The position numbers and the translations under genes were made by a program. Under the pieces are notes generated by a model that saw nothing but the letters and a program-made list of their open reading frames with translations, did not search any database and was not told the origin of the DNA. From positions 186,001-250,000 of the forward strand of contig JALRMH010000009.1 in the NCBI GenBank assembly GCA_026119935.1: DNA of 64,000 bases, written 5' to 3'. Below are positions 1-12,855 of this stretch, piece by piece. Position 1 is the stretch's first letter. The number at the start of each line of letters is the position of its first letter. Source of the DNA: Endothia cerciana. Lineage: Eukaryota; Ascomycota; Sordariomycetes; Diaporthales; Cryphonectriaceae.

Positions 1-3000
1 CCGGGCTGGGCGACGAGTCTAGAGATGGTGATGGGGTACCGGAGGTGGGCACCCAGGGAGATGGGTTCGCTCATGTTGGGCGGTGGGGTTATCAAGGTTT
101 CGAGGTCTGTGAAGCAGGGGCAGAGAGGGTGGGTCAGCGTGACAAACGCCGCAGATGGGACATGGGATTGAAGGACCTGAGGGGGACCGCCAGACGGTCG
201 AGAGCAGGCTGCTGACAGCCAGGGCTCGACAACAGGGAGGGGTGGGCTCACGACGACGCGCAGCTACTCCAGGGCCAGGCCGCGTCGACTTAATCGCAAA
301 GCTGGTGGTGTAGCGATTGGTCTTCCCATTGCCGCTGCTATGGCCGGCGAGACACCTTGTTGGATCCCCTGAGACAGTGTGCACACACGAGGATCCGGCC
401 TGAGGGAGGAGGGAGGGAGGGCGCAACAGGGTGCCGAGGGGGCGTGATGGCTGTCGTCGTGGGAAGTTGGGAGTTGTGGTGGTGGTTGTGGTGTTGCTGG
501 GCGTCTGGGGGAGAGAACCGAGGTCGCGCGACGGCTTGCTGCGGCAGCTACCTGCGACGAGCAGCAGCAGCCCAAGGACGGGGGAGCTTGGGCCAGGTAC
601 GCCGTTGCAGGGATCCGGTGCCGGTGCTAGCGCCCCTGCGAGGTCGGCAGCTATGTAATAGCTCCAGAGGCCAATGACGTGTGAGGGCGAGGCCGTGGGA
701 GTGGGGCGTCCTGTGCCTCCCAAGAAGACGGGGTGGGTGGTGGATTGGCCCGCGGGTAGGAAGGTTTGTCAAAGGGTGGTGGTAATAAACAGGTCAACCG
801 TGTGTCTGTCGTGAGTGAGGACAGGACAGGCCTCCCGGTGAGCAGAGCAGACAAGTGGCCACGCCTATGCAGGCCTGTAGGGAGTCTGGTGTCAGTGAGG
901 ATCTGTCTGTTCTTGTATCAGAGGACGAACACCAGGTGCGGTGCCGGCAGTTGGGCGGGCGGGTCAGGGTGTGAATCACGGCCAGGACCGAAGTGATGAG
1001 GAGATGAATGCCCTCAGGTGGCATTTGGCAGGTCCCCACCACCATGACTAAGACTGATGGATGCCATGCACGAGATGAGAGGAGCGGTGGTTCTGGGCCT
1101 TAACTTACCTGGTTGGCACATGTGATGATCACAGGACGACAAGGGGAGGATGGCTGGGCTGGACTGGGCTGTTCGACTGAGTCAACTAGACCTGGCGCCG
1201 TCATCCCCCAACGCCTGGGAAGATCCACAAAATATCGTGTGACAGGAAGGCGGGTATGTATGTACCTGTAGATGCCGTGCAGTGCAGTGCAGCCTCAAAC
1301 CATATCTGACATGGTCCGGGCTGGGCAGTGGTGGTGCATGCTGGTATAAGGCTATGCTATGTGAGGTGTGGCCCCCAGGACGGGGGACCACGCTGGAGGG
1401 GGAATCAGCCGGCCTTTTGTACCCGGCCCATCTGGGCAAACTCCTTCACCTCCACAAGGAGACCATAGTGCCATAGTAGTACCTTGGGTACGCCACGGCA
1501 GCACTAGCTAACTCTGTACGTGGAGGGGCTTTACTGTGGGCCTGCCCAGGTTGCATGACGAACCGCAAGCCACACTTCCCACCTTTCCATTTGCGGGGGA
1601 AGATGGGGCTCAACTTCTAGCCCAAGGTGTGGCTTGTCCCTGTGGACCCTCGCTCAACAACCACGGTGAACACCCCCACCCCCCCCCCCAAATCCCATCT
1701 GCCTCGACTCCAGACGATGTCACCTAGTCTCCCGGTCACGATACTGAGTCTCCAGTCCTCCGACAGTATGTCTTTAGCTCTGAGAGATAACACGTGGTTG
1801 CTGCTCTGGGTCGAGTTGCTTGGGTCGATGGGGGATGCGCGGGTGGCCTGATCCAAAGACCAAGTGGCCGTAATCCTCTTCTTTGTCCTCCTGTGGAAGA
1901 GCGAACAATGTCTCCTGACCACCCAGAGCCGGCGCTTCAATTTCCTAGGCTTGGGTACCCTACTTGAACCATCATCACTCTAACAACCTGATGGACCTGT
2001 CACCCTACTCCGTACTTCCCTTCCGACTCTGCTTTCAACTCCCCCACAACCCTCAATCCCCAAAGGACTCTTCGATTTCCTGTTGAGATATGAACCACCC
2101 AGTACTCACTTCGCTGCACCCATCAGAATTTGAGAGTGGACCCCATCATTCCTATTATCCACTGTATCCTTCTCGTACTTGAGTCATCCCTCCTGCCATT
2201 GATTACTCCAAGTCCTCAGTGGCCGGATGCGTAGTAACAGAAGCCTAATGATGCGTTACTGAAGCTGCATTTCGGCTCTGTGACCGTGATCAGTCATGTA
2301 GCCAAGGCACACCTATGCTAGCCTTCAAGTGAGTGCAACCTCTTTGAACCTGGTGGGCGCCAGGCAGAGGATGCTGCCGCCAATTCTTCCCTCGAGGTGT
2401 GCAGCGTCTATTGCCGAAGTCTTCTCAGGGGCATCTGTCTGGGAGAACAGCCTAGCTGCGCCTCTTTGGATCCTTCCAAGGAGTTGGGCCTCTGGGTTCC
2501 TTGCACCCCTTCGCACAATCTCCCAATACATGCACGCAGAACAGGGCGTTCTCCCGCTCGCAGCCTCTACAAGGTCATTGAGCGCCGTCTGGACGGCTAT
2601 TGCCCTCCAACTCCTTAGTATCTTCAGAGTTCTGGCTAGCTTTTTGGGATCTAAATACTCTTGGCTGGACCTTTCGAATCCATGAATAGGCACCGTTGGA
2701 TATTCATTGTCTCAGTGTCGTGGTATACGCTGCTTGTTTCGTCCTTCCGTGCAGGTTCCCTCCGGTCAAGGCAAATTAACCGGTAATTGACGTCCATCTC
2801 GAGACACGACGCATTGTCCTTTCCTAAATGTACCATGACAGGACGGGACATTGGGTCAGGCCTCGAGACTACGAGCTTACGCCGGTCACATATCACCGGG
2901 TCAGTATACTATACCGGGGGATCTCCAGCCTTCGTTATGCATGACTTACCGACCCTGACTGCAGTGACTACACCTGAGTCTGTCTGGTCAAGAGGCTATC

Positions 3001-4795
3001 ACAGGCCCCTGGGCTTGATGGTAGCATCTAGAAAAGACAATCGTATATTGTAGTCTCTTTTCCAGCCTTGTTCAATCATCATAGCAAAAATATCTCATCA
3101 CTCACCGCATACGTCTCCTCCACCGTAGGAGCTTGCAACACCCGGATTTGTTGGCGACACACAAGATCCAGAGCAGAACCGAGGAGGAAAGGAAGGTAGT
3201 ATCAGCTCGCGGAAAGAAAAAAAAAGGCCTCGATCGCAGCTATGCCGTGACTGAATTAGAAATGGTCAACATCGCAACTGCTATAATGCGTTTGTGGCAT
3301 ATCCAATCGCACGAGGGCCATTCAGCTGACTCTATTATGCATGGTGCAGACAGGGCTGTTGGTGTTTGGTAAGGTGCGATGGTGTCTGCCTGGTGGAAGG
3401 CTTCCGCCAATTCCCTTTGCTGATCTTTCTTTCAGTTTCGGCTATGCCAACGACAGTGGTAGTAGCTGGAAGGATGGTTGCGAAGAGAACCGTGGAGCCG
3501 TCCATTGTGTTCTCTCTGTTGTCATGTCATTCATCCGGGCCTGGTTCGAGTCCGTCTGCAGACCGGATTGATAATAAGCAGTCTCTTTCAAAAGCGCTCT
3601 TGGTCGTCCATATTCGTGTCCTGCCCCAAACTGACACAACTCATATAAACTGAATAACTCTGCTGTCTGGCGGATTGGAGGAGGTGGGCAGATATACCTT
3701 GTGTTCAGGTCCGATGCTTCTCAACGCCTTCCTGTTGTAACTGTGAGTGTATAACAATTGACATAGCAAATCAAGACAGTGCCAGTCAAATACAGCACGA
3801 TACGTTGACTGATGCAAAAGAGGGTAAAATTGATACAAATCACAATTCAAATTCGTTCACTTAAAACAGCCGGCTTCCATTATTCCAGTGTCATATCTGG
3901 GTTGGTAAATAGGGACGCATTCGGAGCATCTGTCAATGCCACAGCATCATCTATGCAGACAACCATTTGCTTCACCAAGTTTCAGCATGAATTTTCGATC
4001 ATATTATCGAGGTACAGAGAGCCTTTTCGGTCTTGAAGGATGCGTAATTTAGCAGCCATCCAATTCCTCCCAGATCATACTCTCTTCGAAACGTTAACAC
4101 ATCCGTCAATCCTATGGAATAGAGTATTCGCAACGGCACAACACGAGGGGGCAGCAGGCTTCTAAAAGGTATAGACATTCATATCTATCAAATCCTCATT
4201 ACCATGGAGACCAGGATGCATGCAATCAATGAAAATAACCATCATTGAAAGTCTCCTCGTCGCCGCTATCATTACAACAGGCCTGGTGGCTCACAATGAA
4301 TGTAGACTGGATATGGTTGCCATCAACTAAAGATGTCGGGCATCTGTGGATCGAAAATCATCGTCATTCGTGCCTCTAGCCATGCTTGGGCGTGTATAGT
4401 CAAGCTACACGCTATACACGTACATGGTGCAGAGAACTTGTCACGGGGTATATGATGTCGTGTATTACGGGCATGATCTCTGGTCCTATCGAGCAGGCAC
4501 AACGTATGGGTCTGCATCATCACCAGATTCGTTACCCTCAGAACGAAGATAGTGCGTATTCAGGCATGGAAATCCCAGACGGGGGAACAATTATATCTGA
4601 AGCGCATTTTTGTGCCTGCGATTGTATCAAGCCTTCCAATTCCCCTTCTCCAGCCACGTTGAAATCATGAGCCCTAGGCATACATAATGATATGAGAGAT
4701 AAGTCTTCCAGCTTCAATGGAGTTACTCTCTCAATCCCGTCTACTATATACATCCGCGCCGCCAGGCGACCAGAATCCCCTCCCATAGATTTTGT
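1..4795. other. gene-poor left flank, no supported gene
   Basis: No reading frame here shows a recognisable domain, signal peptide or convincing exon chain. The first 0.8 kb is G-rich on the plus strand with simple GGT/GTT runs, which produces long open frames on the minus strand with low-complexity Thr/Pro content; I do not accept these as genes. An 11-C tract lies at 1679-1689. Around 2325-2693 both strands stay open for about 120 codons without any family signal. From about 3.0 to 4.7 kb the sequence is richer in A+T and broken by stops in all frames. Confidence 0.5.
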
Positions 4796-5829
4796 TCAAT
4801 ACTTACCAAGGCAGTACTCTTTGCCCTCCAAGCCAGGGATAGTACCCAGCGGCGTCTTCCCGTCCGCGGACCATTTCGCATCGCCAGCAGCCTGTGGCAG
4901 GTCTGGCGGTGCCTCCATCTGCAGCACGCCCTCCGGTTTTTCTATGGAGGCCCAGAGCTCCACGTGGCGGGGGTCCCTGTGCGCCTCGTTCCACTCCAGC
5001 AGGTAGTTGAAATCGACACACGTCTTGCGGATACCAAAGTCTGCATACGGCTTGTCCTGCCCCTCGCGCCACATGAAGTTGAAGGCCTCGAGGTCTGCAT
5101 GGCACATGAGGTGCTGCCGCAGGATATCTAGGCAGTGGTTCAGATGGCGCGCAAAGGTGATGGGCGGGTCGAAACCGTACGTGGAGCCCCAGTAGTAATC
5201 GTAGTTGGTGATGAGCCCCTTCCGCAGCGCGTTGAGACAGTGCAGTTGGTGGAATGCCTCGATGCCCATCATGTTGTCCTTCTCCGGCGGAAATCCATAT
5301 GATGGAGGCGCCTTCACGGAGTAGGCGGGATCTTTTCCCATACGGACCACGTCGGCGGACGACAGGGGGAATATTCCGTCAGCTGCAGCGATACGTGACC
5401 AAGCTGCATCGACCTCGGGGCCGGGCGGTAGTCGGTAAATATGCGTTGGATCCGAAGCGTTTGGCGCTGGCGAGTTGTCGGCGAACCTGGTCACCAGGGG
5501 GACGTCCATGATATCATACAAAGGAGCTGGAAGCATCAGTATGTGCTAGGTGCTTCCAAATACGTTGGAAAATACGTACAAAATGCCGGTCGGTATCTAG
5601 GGGCATTGCTCCCTCGTCTCTCATACCAGATGGTACATTGAATTGCGGCGGGAACTATCAGAGTAACACAGAGACATACCAAGATGAAAGCAGAAATATT
5701 GCACTGTGGCCTGAGTGTCCAGGACGACTTGAGCTTGCTTTGGCTCTCCAGCAAGTTTTCGCCGCTGTCTGCTTCAGACCAGACTGTCTCGTCGTCATTG
5801 ACGGCAGTGTACTCTTTATGTTGAGGCAT
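4796..5829 (-). CDS. UstYa-like DUF3328 oxidase-type membrane protein
   Basis: A protein of about 326 residues in two exons (5829-5580 and 5526-4796) joined over a 53-bp GTACGT...CAG intron. Residues about 50-70 form one membrane helix after an acidic cytosolic N-terminus, followed by a lumenal or extracellular domain. Two copies of the family signature HxxHC are present: HQLHC near residues 176-180 and HLNHC near 211-215. Known members of DUF3328 (UstYa and relatives) act with or without copper in oxidative cyclisation of fungal ribosomal peptides and related metabolites. The start at 5829 gives the usual short tail before the helix; in-frame ATGs up to 5883 are possible. The terminal Gly-Lys-Tyr codons overlap a good GTAAGT donor at 4800, so a further small exon ending near 4630 is a realistic alternative 3' end. 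Confidence 0.85.
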
Positions 5830-6987
5830 TGTCATAAGAGTCAGGAATAGTGATATGATTCTCAACGAAAGCTTGTCCTCCACGCTTTGACAACCCCCAT
5901 CGGCTCTGAAAATGAAGTGAAGCGGTGAGGAGACCGTCAGATGGTACTCGAGTGGTCAAAAGGAGCATGGAAAAACAGCTAGGTAATGGGAGAATAACTG
6001 AGCTAGGAAGACGGAGGCCGTACCACCTTTCTGCGTAGTTAATTATCTGATACGTACCCTGTAGTTGCTTCTTGATTCAACCACGCTAGACTGCGGAGGT
6101 GGCACAGCAATGTGAGGCCGTCCATGCATGTAAGCTTGACGTTCCAGGCTTTTCCTCCGGGCTATCGGGTCTCGCTGCTTTTCCGGAGTCAAACAGTATA
6201 ATGTCAGCCCGGGTGCGAGGATATCCAGCTCATCGAACGAAAAGCGTTTATAGGATCATCTGCGGTTGTCGACAGAATTGAGACATACCCAGCGTCCCAT
6301 ACGAAGGTACATTTCACCGTTGATCGTTAGGCCTCTCGGAAGTCGGTCATTTTGGAACTGGGTAGACATCGCCGGTCTTTGTGACACGTACCTCAGCAAT
6401 GAAACTTGGTATCCAGATATATGCATAGATGAGGGTAAGATCGCTCTGCGTTTGTTCACGTGGGTTCTTGATGATGTCCTTCTGGCCGCCTAATGCACCT
6501 GTCCACCGGGCGGACCATTGAGGCACAACTGGCCCCCAATATTTTGCGGGTCCGGGGCTGTAGTGGTGGATACCGAGTTTATCCCCCGTGCAGGTGGCAT
6601 CTGCGGTCATCTTTCATGTCGAATAGATTCAGTGCGTCAGTCCAGGGAACACCATTAGTGGCGGCTGGTATACTCGAACTAGCTCCTCTGTCAGCAAAAG
6701 CCCTGGACGCCAAGAACGCGATACAGTTGCGGGGGTGCTGAAGGCTCTCGTTGATGCTACGCGTACCTGGGAATAGTAGCGGATCCTTCGGGAAAGTGTA
6801 TCAAGAGCCCGCGATGCCATGGAATAGAGCGGCGCCCATATTGAGCTTATAAACCCAAGAGAACCCTCCAGCTTCGATGCTCGATCGTGCTTCTCTCATC
6901 CATCACTCCTCGAGCGATTCCACGTTGCCAATATCACAACACTGCCGCACCTCCGCTTGTTATCGGCTGCCACGGCTCAAAAACAAC
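5830..6987. other. intergenic stretch with possible degraded minus-strand exons
   Basis: Between the divergent UstYa-like gene and the peptide gene there are several short minus-strand open segments (about 6256-6459, 6347-6610 and 6629-6820) separated by splice-like signals, for example GTACGT near 6391 and 6763. The segments do not join into one frame and match no family I recognise. They may be a decayed gene or chance. Confidence 0.25.
6848..6853 (+). promoter_or_regulatory. TATA box upstream of the small peptide gene
   Basis: TATAAA lies 135 bp before the ATG at 6988, a normal distance for a fungal core promoter with a 5' leader. It supports transcription of the small secreted peptide on the plus strand. 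Assignment is from sequence and spacing only. Confidence 0.4.
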
Positions 6988-7288
6988 ATGTATTTCAAGT
7001 CTATCCTTGCGCTCCTGGCTATGTCTCTTGTAGCCGTGACGGCTGCGCCTAGCGCCCCTGCTGAAGGTGAAGTGTCATTGTTTCGCTAAAACAACCTATT
7101 GGAGACCTCTTGCTTATGCAGTTGGTGTTCAGGCCGTGATGTCCAAGAGTGGGATGCGGAATGCTGCGATGTTGGCCCTGGAAAGTAAAGTTCCTGATAT
7201 CGGGGAGGAGGGGTGGGGAGCTCAGCCGTTACTCAAAACATGGATACGATATTAGAGCATCAGGGCAGCTTGTGGGTTGAGTAGTTAA
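6988..7288 (+). CDS. candidate small secreted Cys-containing peptide
   Basis: The ATG at 6988 opens a clear signal peptide: Lys4, then a Leu/Ala/Val hydrophobic core ending in an AAPSAPAE-like cleavage region. The first exon ends at 7066 on GTGAAG. An acceptor at 7131-7132 (66-bp intron) continues in frame into a short acidic segment containing a Cys-Cys pair and GPGK. Without further splicing the stop is at 7186-7188 (about 44 residues). A second donor, GTAAAG at 7185, and an acceptor at 7262-7263 would give a third exon adding one more Cys and a stop at about 7288 (about 51 residues). I do not recognise the family. A short CC...AC peptide with a signal sequence beside a UstYa-like gene suggests a secreted effector-like peptide or a processed peptide precursor, but no Kex2-spaced core repeats are visible. 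Confidence 0.42.
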
Positions 7289-10200
7289 GATATCTGCTTC
7301 GATCATTCATTTACAGACACATTACATAGTAGTCGGCTCCTCTTCATGAATATCATGGCTTCCAGAGACCTTCTCATCACTTGAAAGAAGTCCGTCCTTA
7401 GGCCTAGAGCAATACTATCACATATGTTGGCGAAGCTGTGTCTAGTCCCACAAGCAACCTATTGAGCGGGCTTTCAACTGCTTTCATTGGCGGGAAGACA
7501 TTCCTCTCCTTCTCCTTCCCCCCCCCCCCCCTTCTGTTTTTCTCCTTCTCTTTCCTACGTAAGTTGGCACCTGGGAATCGAGGACGCTATGCTGGACAGT
7601 GGGGTCTTGAGTGGTCGAAGACCTTCAACAATGATCCAAATGTGTAGAGAAAATTGGAAAGATGCAATTACGAAACCAAAAATATTGGAGTGTCGAAGCC
7701 GTTTCCTCTGTTGAAACTTGCAGGGCTGAAAAATTGATTGTTTGCTGAGATGATATGACAGTCAGTGACACTACGAGATCTAGCAGTTCAATTTTTGGTA
7801 GGTATAGTCTCGATTAGCTCCACCACGTCTGGTCGTTCCAGCTTTCTGCGAAATCCGCGATACGAATCTGCGGCATGCTATTGGGGACTGTCTTCTGCCC
7901 CAGTCCTCCTGCGGCAAACTCGGTCTTTGCTACATTGAGGTCTGTCTCGTCCTTGGCATGCACATTTCTCGGTGCTGTTGAGACCATTGACGTCCTCTAT
8001 GCCTTGCTTATGCCAGTGGTTGCGGTGATGGTACGGTAGGCTCTTCAGTCCCCAGGCAGAGGCCAACGGCCGCAGGAAAGACTCGTGGTATCGATGTCAC
8101 CATGGGCATCTCAAGTTGACAGTTGGCGCTGGGCAAGCGGTATTTGAAATTGGAGATTACTAAGGTAGGTAGGAGGCTGCAGGGGTTCCGTGACACTTAT
8201 ACAAGAACGCGTTTGGAGGATGAGAGATCTCGTTATCTCCTTAGTCCATACGATCTGCTCATTGGGGGCAAGTCGCCTTTTGGGAAAAGGAACTTTCGGA
8301 GAACGGGCCGTCTGACAGCGTAATTTATGGCTGCTCATAAGGGACTCACTCGCTGCTTGAACGACCTGCATGTTCCTCAGTATAGCGGTAGCCACACTCG
8401 CCGCCGTGGTGAAGCTGTGACACATTGGCAGATTATGGGTGGTATTGGTCTATTCTCACGCCATTGTGACGCTTATTGAACGCGTTATGGAGGGTCAGGA
8501 TTGGCCGACACCGATTTATCGTTCGGTCCCGAGCTCATGGCCGCAGGAGGCGGCTAATGGAAAATGATACAACACCTAATATAGAAAATCCCTATTTTTT
8601 GGATTGTTCATATGCGCCTTCAGGCGTCATGTAAGATGCCACCCCCTATACCTTTCTTATCTCTTGAATGATGGCTCAGTGGGGGCTCATATCGACCATC
8701 CATGGCTCATTCGACAAGCGTCACTTCGCATAGATGACAAAAACGTGATTGAGTGGATACCCTGGAGATCGGTCTGAAGCACATCACGTCTGAAAGGGGT
8801 AGAATCTCGCTAGCAGCGGCTCAGCCCTTTCAGCTGAACATGCTGTCACGATGGAGTCCCATCCTAGAGGGCGGAACGTCCGGCCGGCTTTTCGAGTGTC
8901 AAATTCTGGGGCACTGGACATGCATGTGCCTAGATGCTGCCGAGTCCCAACGGAGCCTAGACGTGACAGAGGGTGATTCGGACCAAATTTAGAATGTCGA
9001 TCGCCCCGGGTGAGCATCAGATTCAGCTCGCAGCGCAAATCTAACCAGCTACCACATCCAAGACGTGAAGCTATCCCCACCTCGAGCCAGGGGGCCATGC
9101 TTCCGATTGAGAGATCAAGAATGAGCGGCCCGATCAAGCTGGAAAGAGAGCCTGTATATTGCTGGCTTCTGTCATCAACGGAGAGCCGCGCCGCAGTTCA
9201 TTTGGCGATAAGGCATGATGGGCATGGGTAAAACGAAAGAACAATCACCTGAACCTCAGTAAATCCGGCGGAAATGTAGTCGTCAGCACAGCATGAAGTT
9301 AGACCTGCAGCACCAGGTTGACGCTAATCGAGGAATCGGTCAAAGACCGAGAGAGCTCGGGCTGTATCATTAGGGAGTGGCTGACGTCGCATAGTGTAGG
9401 ATTCAACAGTCATGTTATTGGGTGGCTCGCTAATGCCGGCTGCACGAGGAACCTCATTTTGGTGAGCGAATCAGTGGGGGATATGGATTAAGCTTAAAAC
9501 CCTTTAGCAAAGCTCAATTGCGCACAACTCGCAGATCCACTCCGTACCAACAATGCTCACAAAGCAAATCTGCCTTGTGTGCACGCCGTGCACTGGCACC
9601 ATTGCGGATTGCCCGATCATCGTATTACATTGGGTTAAGTATATTAGCTGAGATAGCAAGCTCGTAATCTGGTCAAATTACCATTCAATCCAATGAGGCA
9701 ATGTCTAAGGAATGACCGCAGGATCTAAGGAGTCGCTTCATAATTAGCTCAAGACGACATTGCGGTCAGTGCCGTTCAAAAATTAAACACGCCAACACTT
9801 CTTTGACGCATCAGGCCAGGAACAGTTTCAAAGTTCAGTGCTTGGCGTCCGGAATAACTACACGCCTTTCTTAGGCGACCGACGCCCACATCAGTATGCA
9901 AGTTGACGTTTCCGGTTCTATAGGTGTCTGGGGCATTGCTGGGGGAAGCATATATGCGTGGTCAGCTGAGTAAGATTGCGACACCATATCGAAGTCTCCT
10001 GGAACGCGTCCTGGCAGGCAAATGTAGTAGTTCCAGAGTCGAGGACTGCTCATCCGAGAATGGCAGGTAAGCTGAGTCAGAGAGAATGCAGCAAAATTAC
10101 GAGGAGATCGATGAGGACCTGATGAAGCCCACGCGAGAAATGCCGCCCATCATTCACTTCATACAAGGTGCCTGGCGGGCAGTGCGATGCTATGACTACG

Positions 10201-10949
10201 AAATGGGCCCGTTTATTTTGCAGCAAACCATATGCTCAAGTGAAGCATATCCAGATGACTATTTTACATGAGTATACTATCGGTGCCGGTCTCGGATCAA
10301 ACTTTTGGACAAAATCGGTGTCTTGATCTTGCCTCTCAGTCCGGGACATGCCGCGGCGGAGGAAAAGGGACCCGTCTATACATAATACTCATCAGATGGT
10401 AATTGCAAGAAATCTGGTTGTATGTTTCAACTGATATCATTGGTTGAAAGCCGGTGAGGAATCCTCTGCTAGTCCACGGTTGAGGGTGGGGTGGGACACT
10501 AAGTAGGCACGTAGGTGTAGTAGTGGCAATGCACATCTCCAAGAAAAGATTAATTCAATACCATTCATTGTCGGAGGTCATAGAGGGGTTATTCAAAGAA
10601 GATGCAAGTGATGATAATAAGAGAAATGCAGAGAACATTTCTCACTGACACCTCATCCGCTATTGAGTCGGGAAGGGATTATCTAGGGACTGGAACGGGA
10701 CTCCCCCAGTGGCCTGCCGAGTTTTCCATCACACAGCCCTGAACTAGGTGGACACGGGACCCACCACCGCTGCTAACTTGGTCGCCTGACATGCCCAGGG
10801 GCTGAGATCCTGCCGGTGTGCAAAACATAGGGGCATCAGTTCAGCTCCTTGGCTCTCTGACAGCACAAAACCTGGCACACAAGACTCATACCGAAGTCTT
10901 TCGGCATACGTAATATAAAAGGTGTTGAGCGTACAGTATTCAGCCCCGG
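7289..10949. other. long intergenic region, nothing recognised
   Basis: About 3.6 kb with stops throughout all frames and no domain-like segment. A 14-C tract lies at 7518-7531. Open frames of about 117 codons (minus strand, 8784-9137) and shorter ones show no family features. No tRNA-like or repeat structure was evident by eye. Confidence 0.45.
10914..10920 (+). promoter_or_regulatory. TATA box of the Clr5-domain gene
   Basis: TATAAAA sits only 30 bp before an ATG at 10950 but 84 bp before the in-frame ATG at 11004. Since transcription usually starts at least 30 bp downstream of TATA, this spacing favours 11004 as the used start. Confidence 0.4.
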
Positions 10950-11003
10950 ATGCGGGAGGGTCTTGCACCAGTCCGTGATTCGCGCAACCAATTAGGCATT
11001 ACA

Positions 11004-12855
11004 ATGGGATCAAAGGACATCGAACACATTTCCGATGAACGGTATCCGCTCCCAGACCGAGGGAGCCGAGTCATCGGCGGGCAGGATTGGACAATTACGC
11101 CATCAGCATCCCATAATTCAGCCGTCACCCAACCAACCTCAGAAGACTTTTTCTCACCTAGCATAGCCGCCTCTGATCTGTCTGGCAGTGGCACAAGGCT
11201 AGATCACGACACGGCATCATCAATAAGCTCACCAGCAGAGGGTTCAAGCCGGGTTTCCAATTACTCGGAAGAACAATGGAATCGTCACCGTGAGGTGATT
11301 ACCCGACTCTATTGGGAAGAAAACCTACCAATGCCGGCAGTTCGAGAGTATATGAGCAGAAAACACGGCTTCGATGCAACGTAAGTGTGTGTGTGAAGGT
11401 CTAGCTTTGTACGAAAATAGTTGCTCACAAATGGTGTGGAAAAGGCCGAGAGCGTATAAGTTCCGTTTCAAGAAGTGGGGACTCAGAAAAAACATCAAGG
11501 AACATGAAGCTCGCGAGCTCGTGTCTGGCAATAGGGCCCCGGAAGAATTCTGGGCGGGCACAAAAAACCTCAATTTTCAACGACGCATCGCGAGGCATCT
11601 CGAAAAGACGAAGGATGGCGTCCTCTCTCATCATGAAGTGCGTCGGGCTACCCCGAGGTCGCTTGAGCTAGCTGTCCGGTCAAGCCCACAGGTACCGCGA
11701 CGGATGTCTGCGCCTGGTCTTCATGAGTCCGTGGAGGTCGCCAGATACTACTGGGAGATCTGGCTGAGCAACAACATGAGAAATGGTGGCATCTGGCTGA
11801 GAGACGATCCAGCCCCGGGGGCTCGATACCGCCATAGACTGGTCACCGAGGACGATGTCAACTTCTTTCCGTTATTTGAAAGAGGTCTTCAAGCACTTTC
11901 TGATGACAAAAATACGCAGCAGGCGTTTGAGGACATTAACAAATCATTCAATAGCTTGAAGGGCCTCATAGCTCTGCACCATCCATTCATATACAGAAAG
12001 ATTGTGGACGTGGCCGCCTCATACAGACATTATCTGAACTCCGAGGTGTGTTTCAGGATCTGTTGCGTGCTCTTGAAACATTGTCTGGATCTCTTCCGAG
12101 AATTATACGGCGCGGAACACCCTCTGAATAACCTATGGTCAACCAATTTCGAGATGTTGAAGTCTCGAGACAAGCCGGAGTTTTTCGATCACTTTCTCGA
12201 GACTATCAAAGGGACGTGCGCACCAGTCTGGAGGAAAACACGAGGCTTTGTTGACATTGGATCCCTCCGCATAGAGGCATACATCCCGAACCCCGTCCGT
12301 GGCCAGGATGAGGTGACTTTGCGCCAGAATCTTGTCGAAGCGGCAGATGACCCGGGCTTGATCCCAACCGCTCAAGAGAATAGGCTGGCCTTGGCGGAAG
12401 TTTTGATCAACCAAAAGCGGCTAGATGAGGCACAAGATATGCTGAGGGAAGCGACAGATTGCAGTATGGTCGACTTTATCAACCCCGAGGAGAAGGCCTT
12501 CTGGATGGCTGAGCTTGAGTGGAGAGTTGGACACGTTGGTTCATCGTTACGATTGTTGGAAGAAGTGCTGAGCCTGATCGACTCACGCCTGATAACAAGC
12601 AATGAGGTGGTCTCAAATCTGTCTGTCTTGCAAGTCCTGAGTGTCTTGTACCATCGCCACACCATGGTCCTGTCAACGAAGAAGGCAAATGCGTTAAGAA
12701 ATCGCATCATGGAGCTCACTACGACTGGCAATGTTCGAAAATCAGTGCTCCTTCATCTCATGGCCTGTGACTATGAAGTAGAGACTCAGCCTCAAGGTCG
12801 TACTCATATTCAGTGGCGACCCTCACCAGAAGTGGAAGCTGAGCCAGATCAATGA
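11004..12855 (+). CDS. Clr5-domain protein with C-terminal helical repeats
   Basis: Two exons (11004-11380 and 11445-12855) are joined over a 64-bp GTAAGT...AAG intron with a TGCTCAC branch point. The product is about 595 residues. The splice lies inside a Clr5 domain: WNRHREVITRLYWEE precedes the join, followed by HGFDAT, and RAYKFRFKKWGLRKN comes after it. Clr5 is a fungal domain of about 50 residues found at the N-terminus of many Pezizomycotina proteins, named after a fission-yeast silencing factor; a DNA-linked role is likely but not proven. The remaining roughly 430 residues are mostly alpha-helical with TPR-like paired helices (for example around ALAEVLINQKRLDEAQDML), a common arrangement in this family. 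Starting at 10950 would add 18 residues but sits too close to the TATA box. Confidence 0.85.

Noticed and set aside
19..723. 234-codon minus-strand open frame at the left edge
   Set aside because: Low-complexity Thr and Pro runs from simple GGT-type repeats; no recognisable protein features.
3530..3575. tRNA-like T-loop GGTTCGAGTCC
   Set aside because: The flanking bases do not form a T stem and no acceptor or anticodon arms are visible.
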